Assembly: GCA_039566865.1 (NCBI GenBank)
Contig: CM076957.1
Location: 7,263,896-7,327,895, forward strand
Source: Aurelia coerulea
Taxonomy: Eukaryota; Cnidaria; Scyphozoa; Semaeostomeae; Ulmaridae
DNA length: 64,000 bases
Direction: 5' to 3'
The notes under the pieces were generated by a model, which searched no databases, was not told the DNA's origin, and saw only the letters and a list, made by a program, of their open reading frames with translations. Shown here one piece after another: positions 12,701 to 27,700 of this stretch; position 1 is the first letter of the stretch, and each line of letters begins with the position of its first letter. The position numbers and the translations under genes were made by a program.

Positions 12701-15700
12701 TAATTCTAAAAATAAAATATCAAAAATTGCCACTAAGAAATAATAGTAACAAAGTATCTTTCAGGCCGATAAATAAAAAGGAAGATGTAATAACCATGTG
12801 TTCAATCTTTTAAAGATGTTACTCATTTGCTTACATGCTGTCAATTGTCATGTTCATTACTATCTCGACTTTGGCTGGCTGGAGGCTGGCTATGATCAAT
12901 ACCAAGCAAAGAGCTCCTAAATGCTTTGTTCCAAAGCAGTTGAAATGAAGGCCGGGCCCAGTTTCCATCACTCTGTTTTCATATGAAAAAGGTTTGCGTT
13001 TTCATTCGTTTCCATCTAAAACGATCGAAAATGGAGATGTTTGAAAATGCAGTTCAAAGTGGAGTGATTTGAAAATAGAGAAATTTGAAAACGCATCGGC
13101 GTTTTTAATGGAAACACTGAAACTGGAGTCATTCGAAAGCATTACAACGACAGCTGTATACTTGTATAACAGTAACCAACCTGGTGCCTAAAACACAAAG
13201 ACGAATGAAAACGGAGTAACAGAAACGCCTCCTGTTTTCCTTCCAGGCCTACTTCGTGAAAACGGAGTAATGGAAACGGTTCAAGATAAGGCTTCAGTGG
13301 ATCGTGCCAATAGTATTTCATTAACGAAACCCTCAGCATCGCGGTTACTAATTAATTATTAGAAGTAGATGAGCCGGTGTGACCTTTTGAGTTTGAACCA
13401 AGTGAAAATCAAACACTAAAGCAAAGAACAAGCTTTGATATCAATCTTTGTCGAGAAGATTTTCAACCGAGACAATAAGTTTCCTACAGTTAATGCAGCA
13501 CAAAGTTTTAATTCAATCCTACATGACTGTGTTGCCTCTAAGTATAAAATTAAGAAATCAACAAATTCCAGTATTATGTTCTGGGAAAATTCCGTAAAAA
13601 TTGGCTGCTTTCGAAAACGCTTGAAACGATCAAAGATGACTAATCAATTTATAAACCTGCATATCATTTTTCTCTTTGCTCACTCATGTTAACTTAGAAA
13701 ATGAGTTCTACAAAGTGGAATAGTCCTTTAGCACACCCGGTAATAAATTCTTGCTGAAAGGAGAGTTGCATTGCTTTGCCATGAAATGTCCAATTATTTC
13801 TTTGCCAAAAATGAAAAAATGACAGCTTAATATTTGTTTGTCTACATTCATCAACAGTAGAACTGATGTCTGTACGACACAAAAAAGGCTCAATTGCTTT
13901 AAACAAAATTATTTCCAAGGGATTCAACTTGCTTGAATGTCACGAAAAAAGGGCCATTATAAATATTGTTGCAAAACTTACCGTGAGAAGATACTTTGAT
14001 TTTCGCTGATACGTTCCAAATATACCAATGATGCTAAAGATCACTGCAATGATTCCACAAATGACAAGGACCCAGACATAACCAAGGAAATCAAAAACTA
14101 ATCTTTGCAACACGATGAGCTGAAATATAAAAGGGGAACATTCTTTTGAAACCTGTGAGTCTGAAAAAGCATGGGGCATTAAACATGCCATACTCAGGGG
14201 TGGCACCAGGACTACAGCCCCCTATCAGAAGCATTAGCAAATTTTGAGTTATTGTTAGAGGAAAATTCGCAACATGACAAAGGAAAAATGCTATTTTTTA
14301 GCCATGTTAGCACCCCCTGTTGAAAGTTCTAGCCATCGGTCGGAAGATTTCTGGTCCCAATCCTCCTGTTCATCTTCTGATGAAAAACGAGTCAAATGGG
14401 CTTGCTGGAGTTCTGTTTTGCAGGAGAAAGATTACATTAGTTACATATAAAAATCTAGTTAGTTAAAATCTGCACTTTGTTCCATATATCTAATTGGAAG
14501 GAAAGCGACGAAAATCATGATATTAGGATCAGCCCAGCAGATGCGTCATGATTTTCTGGATTTAATCATATGATTTTCGTTGCTTTCCTTTTCATTAAAT
14601 TCATCACCAAGTTGCGCTCCCCAAACGTTTTTCCATATTCATTTGGAATTTTAGGATATAGCTATGGTGACAAGGTGTATTGTTTTTATAAGAATTTCTA
14701 TCGCTGGAATTTCGGTAGTATTACGACCATTTGTTCAAATCAACAGCCTTTCAAACAGCGCTCTGATACAACTTTTATTGTATGGTGATAAAGACCTTTC
14801 TAGCGACGTTGATAAACATGCACTCGAACTGACTCTAAATTTCATTCATCAAACTGGTCGACTTAACTAAGGAAATTCACAGAGTTTGTTTACATTCCAT
14901 AGTCCCCAAGTCCCTTTGCTTCTCTTTCTTTTGCTGTAAGTTTGGTTCACATTGGATGTTAGGCTCATTGGGCACAAATCCATTCTAATTCGATAATCAA
15001 ATCTCCAGTTCACCCATTCTTTTGAAAAAAACCTGATTGCCCAAAGTTAGCTCGACATACAAAGTGAAACGAACCTTAATATTTATCGGTAGAAATTGTT
15101 CATGTGTATTTTTCGTAGCTGTACATTTGATTTTAGTCACGCATTCTCTGTGTTAATGACTGCGGAGTTGTCATGGTCTTCTGCACTCTGTGGTATCGCC
15201 CTTGTAGTGTAGTAAAAAAGCTCATACGTTGTGTGTTTAGTAGTTTGTTTGTAGAAAAATGTTATATTGAATATAAAAAAATGTTTGCTTCCTTGTAATG
15301 ACAATGAAATGAAAAAACCTCCAATGAATAAAAACTGTAAAACATCTCACATTTTTTCTGATTCACCTATATAACCAGGAGCACAGCCATATGGAATACA
15401 AATGGCCCTAGGTGGGATGGGTATATACAGTACTTGGTATATCTTGCTGATAGAATTTCACCTTTCAAACATGCCTCATTACAATTATTCTGTGGCTGCA
15501 AGCAAATGGTTGAGAAAGGTGTGTTACAGGTTAATTTTCTAGTTACAGGTTTATTACTGTAGGTTGGTTGTTGTTCTTTTGCAGGACTTAGTCTTCTTTC
15601 TAGAGATCAGAGATCACGGTGTTTTGCTGCGTTGATGGATTTAGTAAGAGAAGGAGGAGCGTACGCAGCGCTTAAGAAGTGAGAAGGTCTGGCCTATGCA

Positions 15701-18700
15701 ACAAATATTTTGGTGACCACGCCCTTCAGGCCCTTGGAAAATGAGGGAAACACCCTTTTCATTTATATTTTTGCATCGTAAACATGGCTGCAATGAACGC
15801 AGAATAGGCAGGATGTTTTATTGAATTTGCGTTGAGAATTTATACCCATCATAGCAAAGCAAGTTAATACAGGAAAGTACGTGAATATTTGTCATTCGGA
15901 ACAAACAGTCCAGCATATCAAGAGTGCCAATTACAAAATTGCTTTTCTTAGCTTTACTGTAAAATGATTTGATGCTGGTTGTTTGATGTTGATATTCAAG
16001 GAAATGCTACTTTTCGCAACTTCATCTTTGTCTAGTCAGTCTATGGCATCTTTTCTTTTTGTGAGAAGCTTTTGCAAAAGGAATTTGTTGTGTGGTAATT
16101 TGAATTATTTGCAGTAGATCAGAGTACAGCTCTTCAAATCATTTAGATGAGTTTGTTTCAAGGAACAGTAGCAAATGTATGTATGTTTACATTTGCCACG
16201 TAAAATAAAAAAATTACAAGAAATAAATAAAATGTACAAGTTTTAAAAGCTAAAAATAGATCAAATACAATGACAATGCACATTAAATAAATACCGTTAA
16301 AAACACCCCCAAGTTGTAGTGGCAGATAACATTGAAAGGTCACATTGACCTTATTTCCATAATGGTCCCCTTAGAGGTGGTTGCAAAAGAAAATAATAAT
16401 AATAAACAACAGATGCTAAAGTGATTTTGGAAATTTTAGGGATACAAATAACCCAATGTACCCAATAAACGATGGCATTGAGGACACTGAGCACTTTTTG
16501 TTGCTCTGCCCTTCTTTTGATGTTCAAAGAAAAAATCTTCTCACTGGAATTGTTAAATTATTAGTTTTTTATTACAACCATTTGTACAAATCACCAATCT
16601 TTCAAACGATTCTTTGACGCATCTTTTATTGTATGGTGATCAAGACCTTGCTGATGAGTTGAACAGAAATCTACTCAAATTAACTTTACGCTTCATCCAC
16701 AAAACTGGTCGCTTTGATGAAGATCTATTGAGACTACACCTACAGTATGTACCAAGCAACCACCGAGTCCTTTATCGTAAATAGCTCTTTTCTTTTTAAT
16801 TTCTGTTTCACATCAGATGTCAGGCATTTTACTTACCTAAATCAACGATAAAATGATTGTGGACTTGTGACATCTTTCAACCCATTGCAACCCTGACCTA
16901 ACATCTGATATGAGACAGAATCTAGTATAGCATCCATTAACTTTTTATTTTTTTGTAATGTGACCGTATACAGTTTAGCGTTTCATGTTTTCATATATTG
17001 GCCATGGGGTAGTCATTGTATTTCACTCCCCATGGTATTGTACCTGTAGTGTTGTATAGTAACAATTAGGTACCGTAGAATGTAAAATATATTGTAAAAT
17101 TTATATTTAAATAAAAAAAAGACAAATGAGGATCTTGAAATGAGTGGGTCTGGGGTAGACTTACGACGTGATTCCTTGTATTCGTTCAACATTTTTAATC
17201 TGATATTTTATTTGATAACATCCAATTCAATATGAGCGATGCTGAGACTTATGTAATGAGTATAGGTCTGGGGGCAAAGCCACCAGGAAAATTTTGAGAA
17301 CATGCATTCTACTTTGGCTTTGAATGCCTCTCCCAACATCATTCAATCATTTCTTAGAAATTAAAAACATTGCTCTACAAAACCTTGAAAAAAACCATTC
17401 TCTCTGTGCTTTTCAAGAATCTCAAAGGCCAGATCTACCTAAACCCCCCTGACGTACAAATTTTATTGCATTTTTGTACTGATCTCAAGGACCATCTTTT
17501 TGAAAAGTTGGGGGTCTGGACCCCCCCCCCATTCCCCCTTGGATATGCCACTCAATGAGTCAATTATTTAAGACTACTTTCGAAAAATGTGCCTGCAATC
17601 AAAGCCCTCTCAGTACAGTAAAGGTGCCAGCAACTATCGTGCAATGATATTTTGTGACTGGGAGCGGCGGTCCTGCATTCGCAAACACTAATAAAGCCTG
17701 CCTTGAACATAGATTAACACTTACATTATATGTTACTCAAAAAGAAGGGTTTGAACCATATCACCTACACAACTACCTTTGGAGGATGGCCTTTATAATG
17801 GGAGAAACAACATAGCCTAAAACTTTCGCCAGGCATAGTAACTGTTCATTTTCAGCAAATTTGGACAAGCTGCGTGGTCAGTTTTGCAGATAAATGCAAA
17901 AAATAAGATTTGAGCTACAAATATTTTAACAAAGCAGTCTGAGACTGCAGTATTCTAAAGCACAATTTAGACATACAGAACCTGTAAAGAGGCACAACCA
18001 CACAAAATGACACTTACTGAATCATACAAAAATTGACACTTCCAGTAAAAAATGACAAAATGGTTCCAAGTGAATTTTGAATGCCCTTTGGAACAAGCTG
18101 TTAATACACAGTCATGTACAAAGTATAGAATGAAATACGACGCCATAAGAATTTGAGCAAATTCGAATTGCAAATTGGATTGATTGATGCTGACCAATGG
18201 AAACTCGAAGCTCAAAGCAGATTTTCAAGGAACTTGGCCTGACAGAACAAAGTCTTACGAACAAGAATACCATGAGAACAGTTGGTCACAGCATCAGCTA
18301 TCTTTGTACATAGGTACTACAGGATGTCCCAAAAAAGTACTCCTGTTTAAAAAATCACCAAAAATTTATTATCAAACCTTTGATGAAATTTTCTTTTTGA
18401 ATTGCTTTGTCAAAGATCCAAAAATATTCACAGATGATAAAATGTTTGCTTTTGATACAGCAAGGTAGGAAATTTACACGTTGAAAAACCTTATTTTGAG
18501 CAATAGTTTTTAAGCAAAATACTCAATCTTGCCTAAGAGTTAAAAATTTCAGATTTTTTTTTCATCATTAAAGTCTCCAATGATAATGCGCATTTATTTC
18601 TGTCATTTATAACCACACTAGAAGTTTTACACGCACAAAGAAACTGATTTGGCAATCCATCAGTGCTCTTTTGCAGTATGATTCAAAACCAGGTAGCCCT

Positions 18701-21700
18701 AAAAAGAACTAAATTTGCTCATTTGTAAACCACTTAAAATACCAGCTATGTCTTGCAAAATAATTTGGTCTTTGATCTACTCAACAAAAAAAGAAAATTG
18801 AAGATCGGCAGTGTAATCAAATTTTGGTGATTTTTCAAACGGGAGTACTTTTTTTTGGGACACCCGGTATTTTGTTGCTTTCACTAAGCATTAACTACTT
18901 TACAGTGAAGTTTTCAACTCAAAGTGTTTCATTAGAAAAAATACAGGTATTACCTGGCCCTTATCAAAGTGAAGCAGAAATAGTCAGTTCAAAATAATGC
19001 ACAGTGGGGCATTTCAATGGGGGATTATGACATTCGCTGTACATAGACCTAAAATGAATGTTCTGCCAAAAAAGTGAATCTATGGTGGATTACAGTCCCC
19101 TGCATATCTAAAAATTCACAAAACGGAATAAAATGACTTAAAGGCATGGGTTTTAGGACATCACAAACCTTATGTCATTGTGCACATAAACTTACAAATG
19201 AGTATCAACGCAATCCTTCTTTAATATTGTTCAAATTTGGTTGGATATGGTATCAATAGACAATTCCCATATGATTACGTCACCACCAGTACAGCGCGCA
19301 ATGCATGCTGGTACTTGTACTTAAACACCTGGCTGAGTTAGTCTGTTTTGTATAGGAAGTGTATGATAAGTTGTGTATTGCGTTGGAAATATCGAAGAAA
19401 AATTCGAAAAATCAACTAAATTTACTGTAGAACATGTCCCTAGATGTTTAAGAACTCAAGTCCTGGATTCCGTTTGACTAGAGCGCATACTAACGAATTT
19501 TTATGGGGAAGGATCGACGAAAGTGCAGTGTGGCCTAATGAAAACATTGTGAGCATATGGTAAGTTGTGTTTTGCGTTGGAAATATCGAAGAAAAATTTG
19601 AGAAAACACCCAAATTCCCCGAACAGCATGTCTCTAGATGTTTTAGAAACTCTAGTCAGGGGTTTAAGTGCTACTAGAATGCAGATGAAGCGGAGATGAA
19701 GGAAATATTTGCACATCAATGAAAACGTAATGCGGCCTTACGTAAACATTGCCAGTGATTTGAGAAGGCCAGAAAAGGCATATATCACCGTAGCGCGAGT
19801 CTGTAAATTTGAGGTGCCGGTATATCTGAGGTTTGCCGGTAAATATGAGGTGTCGTCGGACTACTCAAACACCTAGGTTATTGTTTAAGAAGCCATTCAA
19901 ATTAAACAATGCAGTATAGAAATCGCTCATTGTACAAGACACATTACTCTTTTGTGGTCACCGCTGTTGACCGCTTTTTGTCGGGGGGTAAGGTTGGTAA
20001 AAGACAGGTTCAGCCAGGGACGTAGGAAGCATCTCAAACTTGAGGGGGCACGACACTTTAAGGGCACGTTTTTCATGAAGCTATAGGGGCACTTCCTGAA
20101 AATAAAAAGGGCACTTCTTTGTTTATTGCAAAATCTTGGGGGGCACGTGCCCCCAGTGCCCCCCCCGGTTCCTACGTCTCTGGGTTCAGCAATACCTTGG
20201 TCCTTGGAATATTTACTCTTCAAAGAACGTTTAGCAATTCTAGCTAAACAAGATTCATAATTTGTTTCTTTTAATTTAGAAGCCAAATCAAAATGCATTC
20301 TCCAATCTACAGCCGAATTTATGTAAATCCTATAAGAGTTTTTCATAAGAAACTCTTATGAGCGCTCAGCTCTCAGATCACTAAAAAAGCAAAACAAACT
20401 TGAGCAGCATAATTTGCATCTTTTTTTTTGTAATCTTCATATGCCCTTTAAAATGAGAGTTGAGAAACGTTGGAGAATCTTTCACGATATCGATTTACGA
20501 AACGGTACCTTTCACGTTCCTACACGTTTTTTTTTTTTATAAGAAACTTGGATCAGCACTTAGTACTAAAAGTTTCTTAATTTCGCATGAAAATTTCGGC
20601 GTTTTAGTAGTAAAAGTTTCTTAATTAGTTTCTTATTCTTTTGGGCCTAAAATTGCGGTATTATTCAAAGGTGAGCCTTCTTCTCGACAAAAGGCTTCCA
20701 TTTTGCATTGACATTGTCATCAAGAAGAAGCCATGCACAGCAAGGCAAAAATTTGCTAATTTTGCAGTTAAAAGTCAAGAAAAGACGAAGGTATACCTTT
20801 GTTAGAGACATAGAATAAGAGAGACAAACATAAATAAAGTTTTAGAGTTTCTCAACTGTTCTTGAGCGTAGTACTAGAGTTTCTTAAATTTTTGGTCATC
20901 GTAGTACTAGTTTCTTATAAACCAGTTTCTTATAAAAAAAACGTGTATTTCACGCCTGTCTCAGAACGTCTCAAAGATTTGAGAAAATTTAAAAATCGAC
21001 AAACGATATACAAGGAAAGAGAAAAAGAAGCTTAAAAAGATGGGATAACCTAAAAGGTTTCTGAAAAATGCCACATGATTTTGCGACGAAAGTGAGAAAG
21101 AAACTAAACCAATACTAAGGAAGGGTTGTTAAGTTCTATCATTCGAAATTTTGAAAGATGTCTCATAATTTTATCAAAATTTAAAAATTTATTATTTTAC
21201 TCGCGAGGTACTTAGTAATATATAAAGATTGGAAAGGCTTGGAAAGGCTTGATACTAGGAAACGAGGGACAGTAGTGAGCATGAAGATTGTTATGGACCT
21301 CTAAGAAACTCGCAAGAAACTCTGAGTACTCAAAATCTGATAATCTTAAGAAAGTTTCAGTACTAGCCCAAATTCTTAGTTTCTTATGGAAATATATGTA
21401 CGTACTTACGATAGATTTTATTGCATTCTGCAAAGTAAGGAACATTAGGCCAACACGTATTTTAATAAGAAACTGCTTACACGTATTTTTATAAGAAACT
21501 GCTTACACGTATTTTTATAAGAAACTGCCCATAAGAAAACTCAACTCTCATATCGGCTTAAGATTAACAAACTCCAGTACTGGGAAAATGTAAGTTAAGA
21601 AACTATTTACTTTGATAAAGGAAATCCTTGCAATATTTTTACTTTACTTTCACTTGTTTCCTGTATCATATTACTCTTAAGGTACTTGAGTAATGTCTAA

Positions 21701-24700
21701 ACATCGGAAAGGCCTTAATTAAATACCTTATTTTGAAATGTTCACGAGGGCACAGGTAGTGAACATGAATATTGTTATGAAACCTCTGAGAAACTCGTAA
21801 GAAACTCTGAGTACTGAAAATATGATAATTTTGAGAAACTTTCAGTACTGGGCCAAATTCTTAGTTTCTTTTGTAAAAAATACGTGTATATGAAACTCAA
21901 CTCTAGGATTGCCAAAAACTTGAGAAACTCCGTTAATCACATTTTGACTTGTTTCCTGTATCGTACTAACGAAAATTGGAAGGTACTTGTCTGAGTGATG
22001 TTTAAACATCGGAAAGGCTTCAAAAACTTCGTTTTGAAAGGTTCAGGAAAAGGCACGGGAAAGTGCACATGAAGATTATTATGAAACCTGTAAGAGATTC
22101 TGGAAACTCCTAAGAATCTGTAAGAACCTTAGGAACTTATAACTCCGATAATCTTAGTAAACTTTCAGTATTTTCCCTAATGCATAAAAACTTCTGAAGA
22201 GAATCATACGAAAATATACCGCGGAAAGCAGGGGCGGTCTGGCACCATAATTGTAGGGGGGCTAGCAAACGAAAAGGGCCCGGTTAAGGGTGTGGCAGAT
22301 AAATTTTTTACCCTATATCCACTAAAGAAATCACCTTAAACACTCTCAGTCGATACATTACATGGTCGATATTAGTTATTATTTTTTCTTTACATTCCAT
22401 TAAAAGCTTACAAAACGAATTACTAACTACACTACTTACAATATACTATACCCTACTACTAAAACAATACTATTAGGAGCGAAAAACAATGACTACCTTA
22501 TGGCAACATAAAACAGAAAAAACGAACATAGCACAATACTTAACAACTAGAGAAAGAAGAAAGAGAGAGAAAAAAAATAGCGCTTACTAAAAGAGGGATG
22601 GTGGTTGTATGATTTAGGGACTTGCTAATCAAATCGGCCAGTTTTATGGATAAACCGCAGAGTTAAAAGAAGTATGTTTTTATTAACATCATCTGGAAGA
22701 TCGTTATCACCATACATTAAAATCTTTAGTAGAACATCATTTGAAGGATTGGTGAATCCATGTGTGGTCGTAATAAAGAGGAAACTCCAGCGAGAAGGTC
22801 TCTTCGTAATACTTCAAAGGAAGGGCAGAGCAACAAAAAGTGTTCCGTGTCCTCAATGCCATCATTAGTTGGGCACATTGGGTTTATGGTATCTCTGAAA
22901 TTATGCTTGAATTTGTGAAAGTTCAATTTACTGAGACCAACCCGAAGTTGTGTAAGATAAGATAGACCTGTTGGGTCGTGTATCCTGAAGACAGATTTTG
23001 GCAGGGGGCGAATTTTTGATAGCAGCTTTGTCTTGAATGCAGCAATGGAAGGCGCAAGTCTAATTTCTGAATCCAGATTGTTCCACTCTAGTTATTGACT
23101 AATAGACATGCCATGCCATTGTCTATTGATATGCCGAAGACAGGGGCCGAAGAGCAACTTTTATTTGAGAAAAACCTTCTGCACGTTTCGTACTTTATCT
23201 CGATCAAACGTTCTTTACAGTTAACTTAGATCCTAATATACCATCATGGTTCTTCATGGTTCTTCATGGCTCCAAAATACAATTTCTTTAGAAATAATAA
23301 TAAAAGCCAGTGTGGCAAATAAGAGTAATGACACTAGTCGCTCTCAACGCTCATTTCTTATCGTAGTATCTGCAATCTCTAAATTGAATTGACCAGGCCC
23401 GTCGGAACGAAATTCGCATTCGCCCCCTGGAAAATTTTTGGGGCCACGACCTTTACTTTGGCTTAGAATGCATCACCCAATATCATGCTTGCCATTAGCG
23501 ACAAGAAAACTTTGATAGTTTTATGACAGTTATCCAATGAATCAGAGCAAAAGGAAAATTTTTGAAGAAAGATCCTTTACTTTGGCTTAGAATGCTTCTC
23601 CCGATAGCATGCTTGTCATTAGCTCATTAGCGACAAGGGAACCTTGATAGTTTTGTGACAGTTGTCCTATAAATCAGAGCACGAGAAACATTTTAAAGAA
23701 AGATCCCATACTTTGGCTTAGAATGCATCATGCTTGCCATTAGCGGACAAGAAAACTTCGATAGCTTTATGACAGTTATCCAATGAATCAGAGCACGAGG
23801 AAAATTAAGAAAGATCCTTTACTTTGGCTTAGAATGCATCTCCCGATATCATGCTTGCCAGTAGCTCATTAGCGACGAGGAAACCTCGATAGTTTTGTGA
23901 CAGTTGTCCTATAAATCAGAGCGCGAGAAAAATTTTGAAGAAAGATCCTTTACTTTGGCTTAAAATGTATCTCCCAATATCATGCTTTGCTATTAGCTCA
24001 TTAGCGACAAGGAAACCTTGATAGTTTTGTGACAGATCTGACTGAGAATATGCTACTTTTAGTCTATTTTGACGTTTTGGGTCTAATCATGTAAAATGTC
24101 GGGCCTATCACAAAACTGCTTTCAATATTCTGGGTCTTCGTCAAGCCCAAGAGTTTTGGTCTGGGTCTACGACTCTACGCAAAGTTCTTTTGGGTCTACG
24201 AGTTTTGGGTCTGGCTTGGAAAACCCGTACCTCTTTTTGCCCCGGGAAGTGGGCCCTCGTTGTTATCTGGCCCACTAGTCAAATTTCCCTAAAATATGCC
24301 TTGCTGATGCGATGGTACAATGGGGGTTCCATATAAAACCTATACGGAGGTCATGGGAACCATAGGGGGGGAGGGCAGGAGAACTGCACTCTATATTTAA
24401 GCTCTTATGGTTGCAGGTCCTCACAGGTTCATGGGACAGAAAGGGGGCAGGGGGACTCCATGCAATGAAGTCCCTGAAACTATTTGTAGTGAATTGAGTG
24501 ATATTGACGTAACCCGCAGGTATTACAGTCTTATTCGGGGTCTTACAATGACTAACATCAGCTAATTAGAGAACACTTTTGAATTGCTTTTATTTTATAG
24601 ACCAATTCAAATTTAGCAGAAAGACAGATTTCAGAGAAATATTCTGAAACTGTCTGCAGAGATGAAGAACTTATCTGTAGTCCCCATTGCTTCATTTCTA

Positions 24701-27700
24701 CGTGATAATGAACTTCCACATTAATTCAAATTATATAAATTTTCTCTTCCAACTTTTGCGAAAAGGGCCCGTAATTTTTTTTTAACTTTCCATGTCAGAG
24801 GGCCCGGGGGGCGATCGCCACTTTGCCCCCCGGGCCAGACCGCGCCTGGTTGTCGCCTAAGAAGAATACCTTTGATCTTGCCGACCTCATATTTACCGGC
24901 AAACCTCAGATATACCGGTGCCTCAAATTGACCGACTCGCGCTACGGTGGACTCTCAGAAAAGGGGGAGAGAAAGGGCTGTGCTCTTTCTCTAAAATTAG
25001 ATCAAAATCTAAAATTTGAGTTTATTAGCTTGTGTAGAGACGGAGCCATTGAGATTTTGACGCTTTTAAGTTTTTGGCTTCCAACTGCAATCGTATGGAG
25101 GGAGAACTTTCCCCCTTTACGTCCTGAACGCGATAAAAATCACTGAAGTCAAATCGCAGCATTTCGGCTATGGTTACATTAAGCACCTAAAATTGAGTAT
25201 ATTGCATACTGCAAAGAGGAAAATCCAAAAATTTACTATAATTCTCAATTTTTTATAGTTTTGAGAAAGTCAAAATGCTGTTTTTTCACTCTGGCATCAT
25301 TTATACGCTTGAAGCGTGCTGTTCCAAATCCGTGATCTCCGAAATTCTTTCTCGCTGTCCAGTGTTTCCACGTTTGCGTCAGGATTCCAATTATTAATGG
25401 TAATGGATTCAGTAAACGGCATGTGAATCATCCGAAAACAATCACCGCCTTGCCTCATTTTTCGCTCGCAATGTTTTCATTAAGCCACGCCACACTGCAT
25501 TTTCGTCCACTCTTCCCCCTGAAAATTCCTTCGTCTGCACTCTAGTCAAACTGAATCCAGGACTCGAGTTTCTGAAACATCTAGGGACCTGTTCTTCGGT
25601 AAATGTAGTTGATTTTTCGAATTTTTCTTCGATATTTCCAACGCAATACACAACTTCTCCTACACTTTCTATACAAAACACACTAACTCGATCAGGTGTT
25701 TAACTACAAGTACCAGCATGCATTGCGCGCCGCACCGCTGATGACGTAATCATGGGGAAAAAAGACTTTTAGAGGGTTATCACCATTATATGTGAGCAGT
25801 TATCACCATCAATTGCGTTCACAACAGAGGCTACTTGCTATTAGAATCATGATTCTAATAGCACGGCTCTGGTATGGAATTATTATTATTATTAAATATC
25901 TATTTAAAGTAGGCTAAAAAATGAATAGCTAAATTGCAGCTAATTAACCCTATTACTACCGGGGGGGGGGCACAAAGTACCCGCGGCAAAGTTTATTTGA
26001 TGTAATGTCCTCAGTTCAAAAGATAAAGAGCTGAAACTTTGCGACTTTTCCTAAAATTTCATGGACTAATTGAAATTTGTAATTTTTTTTCAAAATGGTA
26101 GATATTGATCACGTGACCAACCTCTTTTCAACACGTGGTCAGCCAGAAAATTAAAGAAGTGAGTCCAGTTTTAAAAAGGATGATCGTAGAACATCGAAAA
26201 TACCACCATTCGATAGCTCTTGATGAGAGCTTTCAGATGATATATAGTTTTATCCATTTTTGATGACGTCAGCAAATTTAACGTTCATGACGTCATCAAA
26301 GTTTATGACGTCATATAAATAATAACAAATGTATTAGATAACCTTAAATGGGCAAAATTGGTTCTATTGATTGTTATGAACAATTTTAAGGCATTTTAGA
26401 GTATTTTCATCAGTAATTAGGGGTTTAAATGAAACAATGACAAACTGATGCAAATAAATGATGAATATATGAAATAAATAATGAGCTTAAATTGACATTA
26501 CATTGCCAATTTTTATTCAGTGATGCTTTGGGATACATTCTAGTAGCAGTATGAAAGAAATTATCAACTAAGAACTTAAATATTGCCAATATTGCTAATA
26601 CAGTGTAGTAAGCAAAAAGTGCAATTTTCCTCAATTATGACGTCATAGTGACGTCATGGATGTAATGAAGAATTAAAAAAGTAGCCTATTGTGTAGATAT
26701 TGCTCCTATACATCATTGTACTAAGTTTCATCCTCATATCTGCAATATTGGGGAAGTTACGGAGGGGGGGGCACTTTGTGCCCCCCCCCCGGTACTACGA
26801 TGGTCGAAAAAGCCCGGTATTAATAGGGTTAAGGCCTACTATTTACAATATACATAATTCACAATAAAACTAAAATTAATATATATTACAGGACAAACCA
26901 GAGTTAAAATCTATCATGTTAGAAAGCCAACTTGCGGGATATATACTTTGCAAGCCTACAGTTGCATGTTCCACCATTCCAAAATCTAATTCGTTTTTTG
27001 AACATAGGAAGGCTGTTTAATTGTTTTAGTTCTTGCGGTAAATGCTGCCACAGTTTATTTCCAAGGTAAGTAAAGGAATCAACTCCAAAGAACGTAGTTC
27101 GTACTTTTGGCAGTTGAGCGTCATTACCATGCCTTAGGCAGTACCTAATATTTCGTTGCATGAAAATATCATTCATGAATGGTGGATTCAGACCGCATTT
27201 TGTTTTATAAATTTCAGTCATGAGCAACTGTAGGTTTCTTACATGGATTGGCATCAATTTAGATTGCTCCAGGAGAAAACCGAAATCATTCTTGTAATCT
27301 TTATATGCAATGCGTAATGCCCTTTCTTGAATACGATTTATTCTATGATTCAAAGCTCTATCATAGAACATCCAAACAAGAGGACAGTAGCTGAAATGGG
27401 ACAAAACAAACGCCCTCATTAACTGCTGCAGTTTTTCAGTGTCCATGTATCGTGAAATTCGAGCAAGCGTGTGGAGATTTTGGCTGGCCTTTTTGCAAAC
27501 AGTCTTGACGTGTTGCTTGAAAGAAAGTGATTTATCAAAGGTTATACCGAGAAGATTTTCCTCTGAACTTTCTTTCACATAGGTCTCGCCTTTTTTAATT
27601 GTTGTTTCATTACTCCCTTTTGCACCAAAAATCATTAAGTGGCATTTGTCTTCATTTAGCTTCATGCCATTGTTTGGAAACCATTCAGTTATCTTGAGGG

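Larger units (their letters stand above)
22229..24848. mobile_element. Possible hAT-like TIR element enclosing a LINE fragment
   Basis: Left CAGGGGCGGTCTGGC and right GGGCCAGACCGCGCCTG are inverse. GGGCCC-rich inner flanks are shared. No matching 8-bp target duplication was seen (GCGGAAAG versus GTTGTCGC), so the boundaries may be from different insertions. Confidence 0.4.
19258..25762. mobile_element. Large composite element with long inverted arms (about 6.5 kb)
   Basis: Left arm 19,258-19,860 and right arm 24,884-25,762 are inverse. Outer parts share GATTACGTCA and GCGCGCAATGCATGCTGG, then TTGTGTATTGCGTTGG. Inner parts share GCGCGAGTC and GGTTTGCCGGTAAATATGAGG. In the left arm a unit of about 190 bases is tandemly doubled (19,371 and 19,561). 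No transposase is readable. The interior holds a hAT-like MITE, TTTCTTA-rich repeats, a LINE fragment and a tandem array. Whether the arms ever moved as one unit is inference. Confidence 0.6.
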
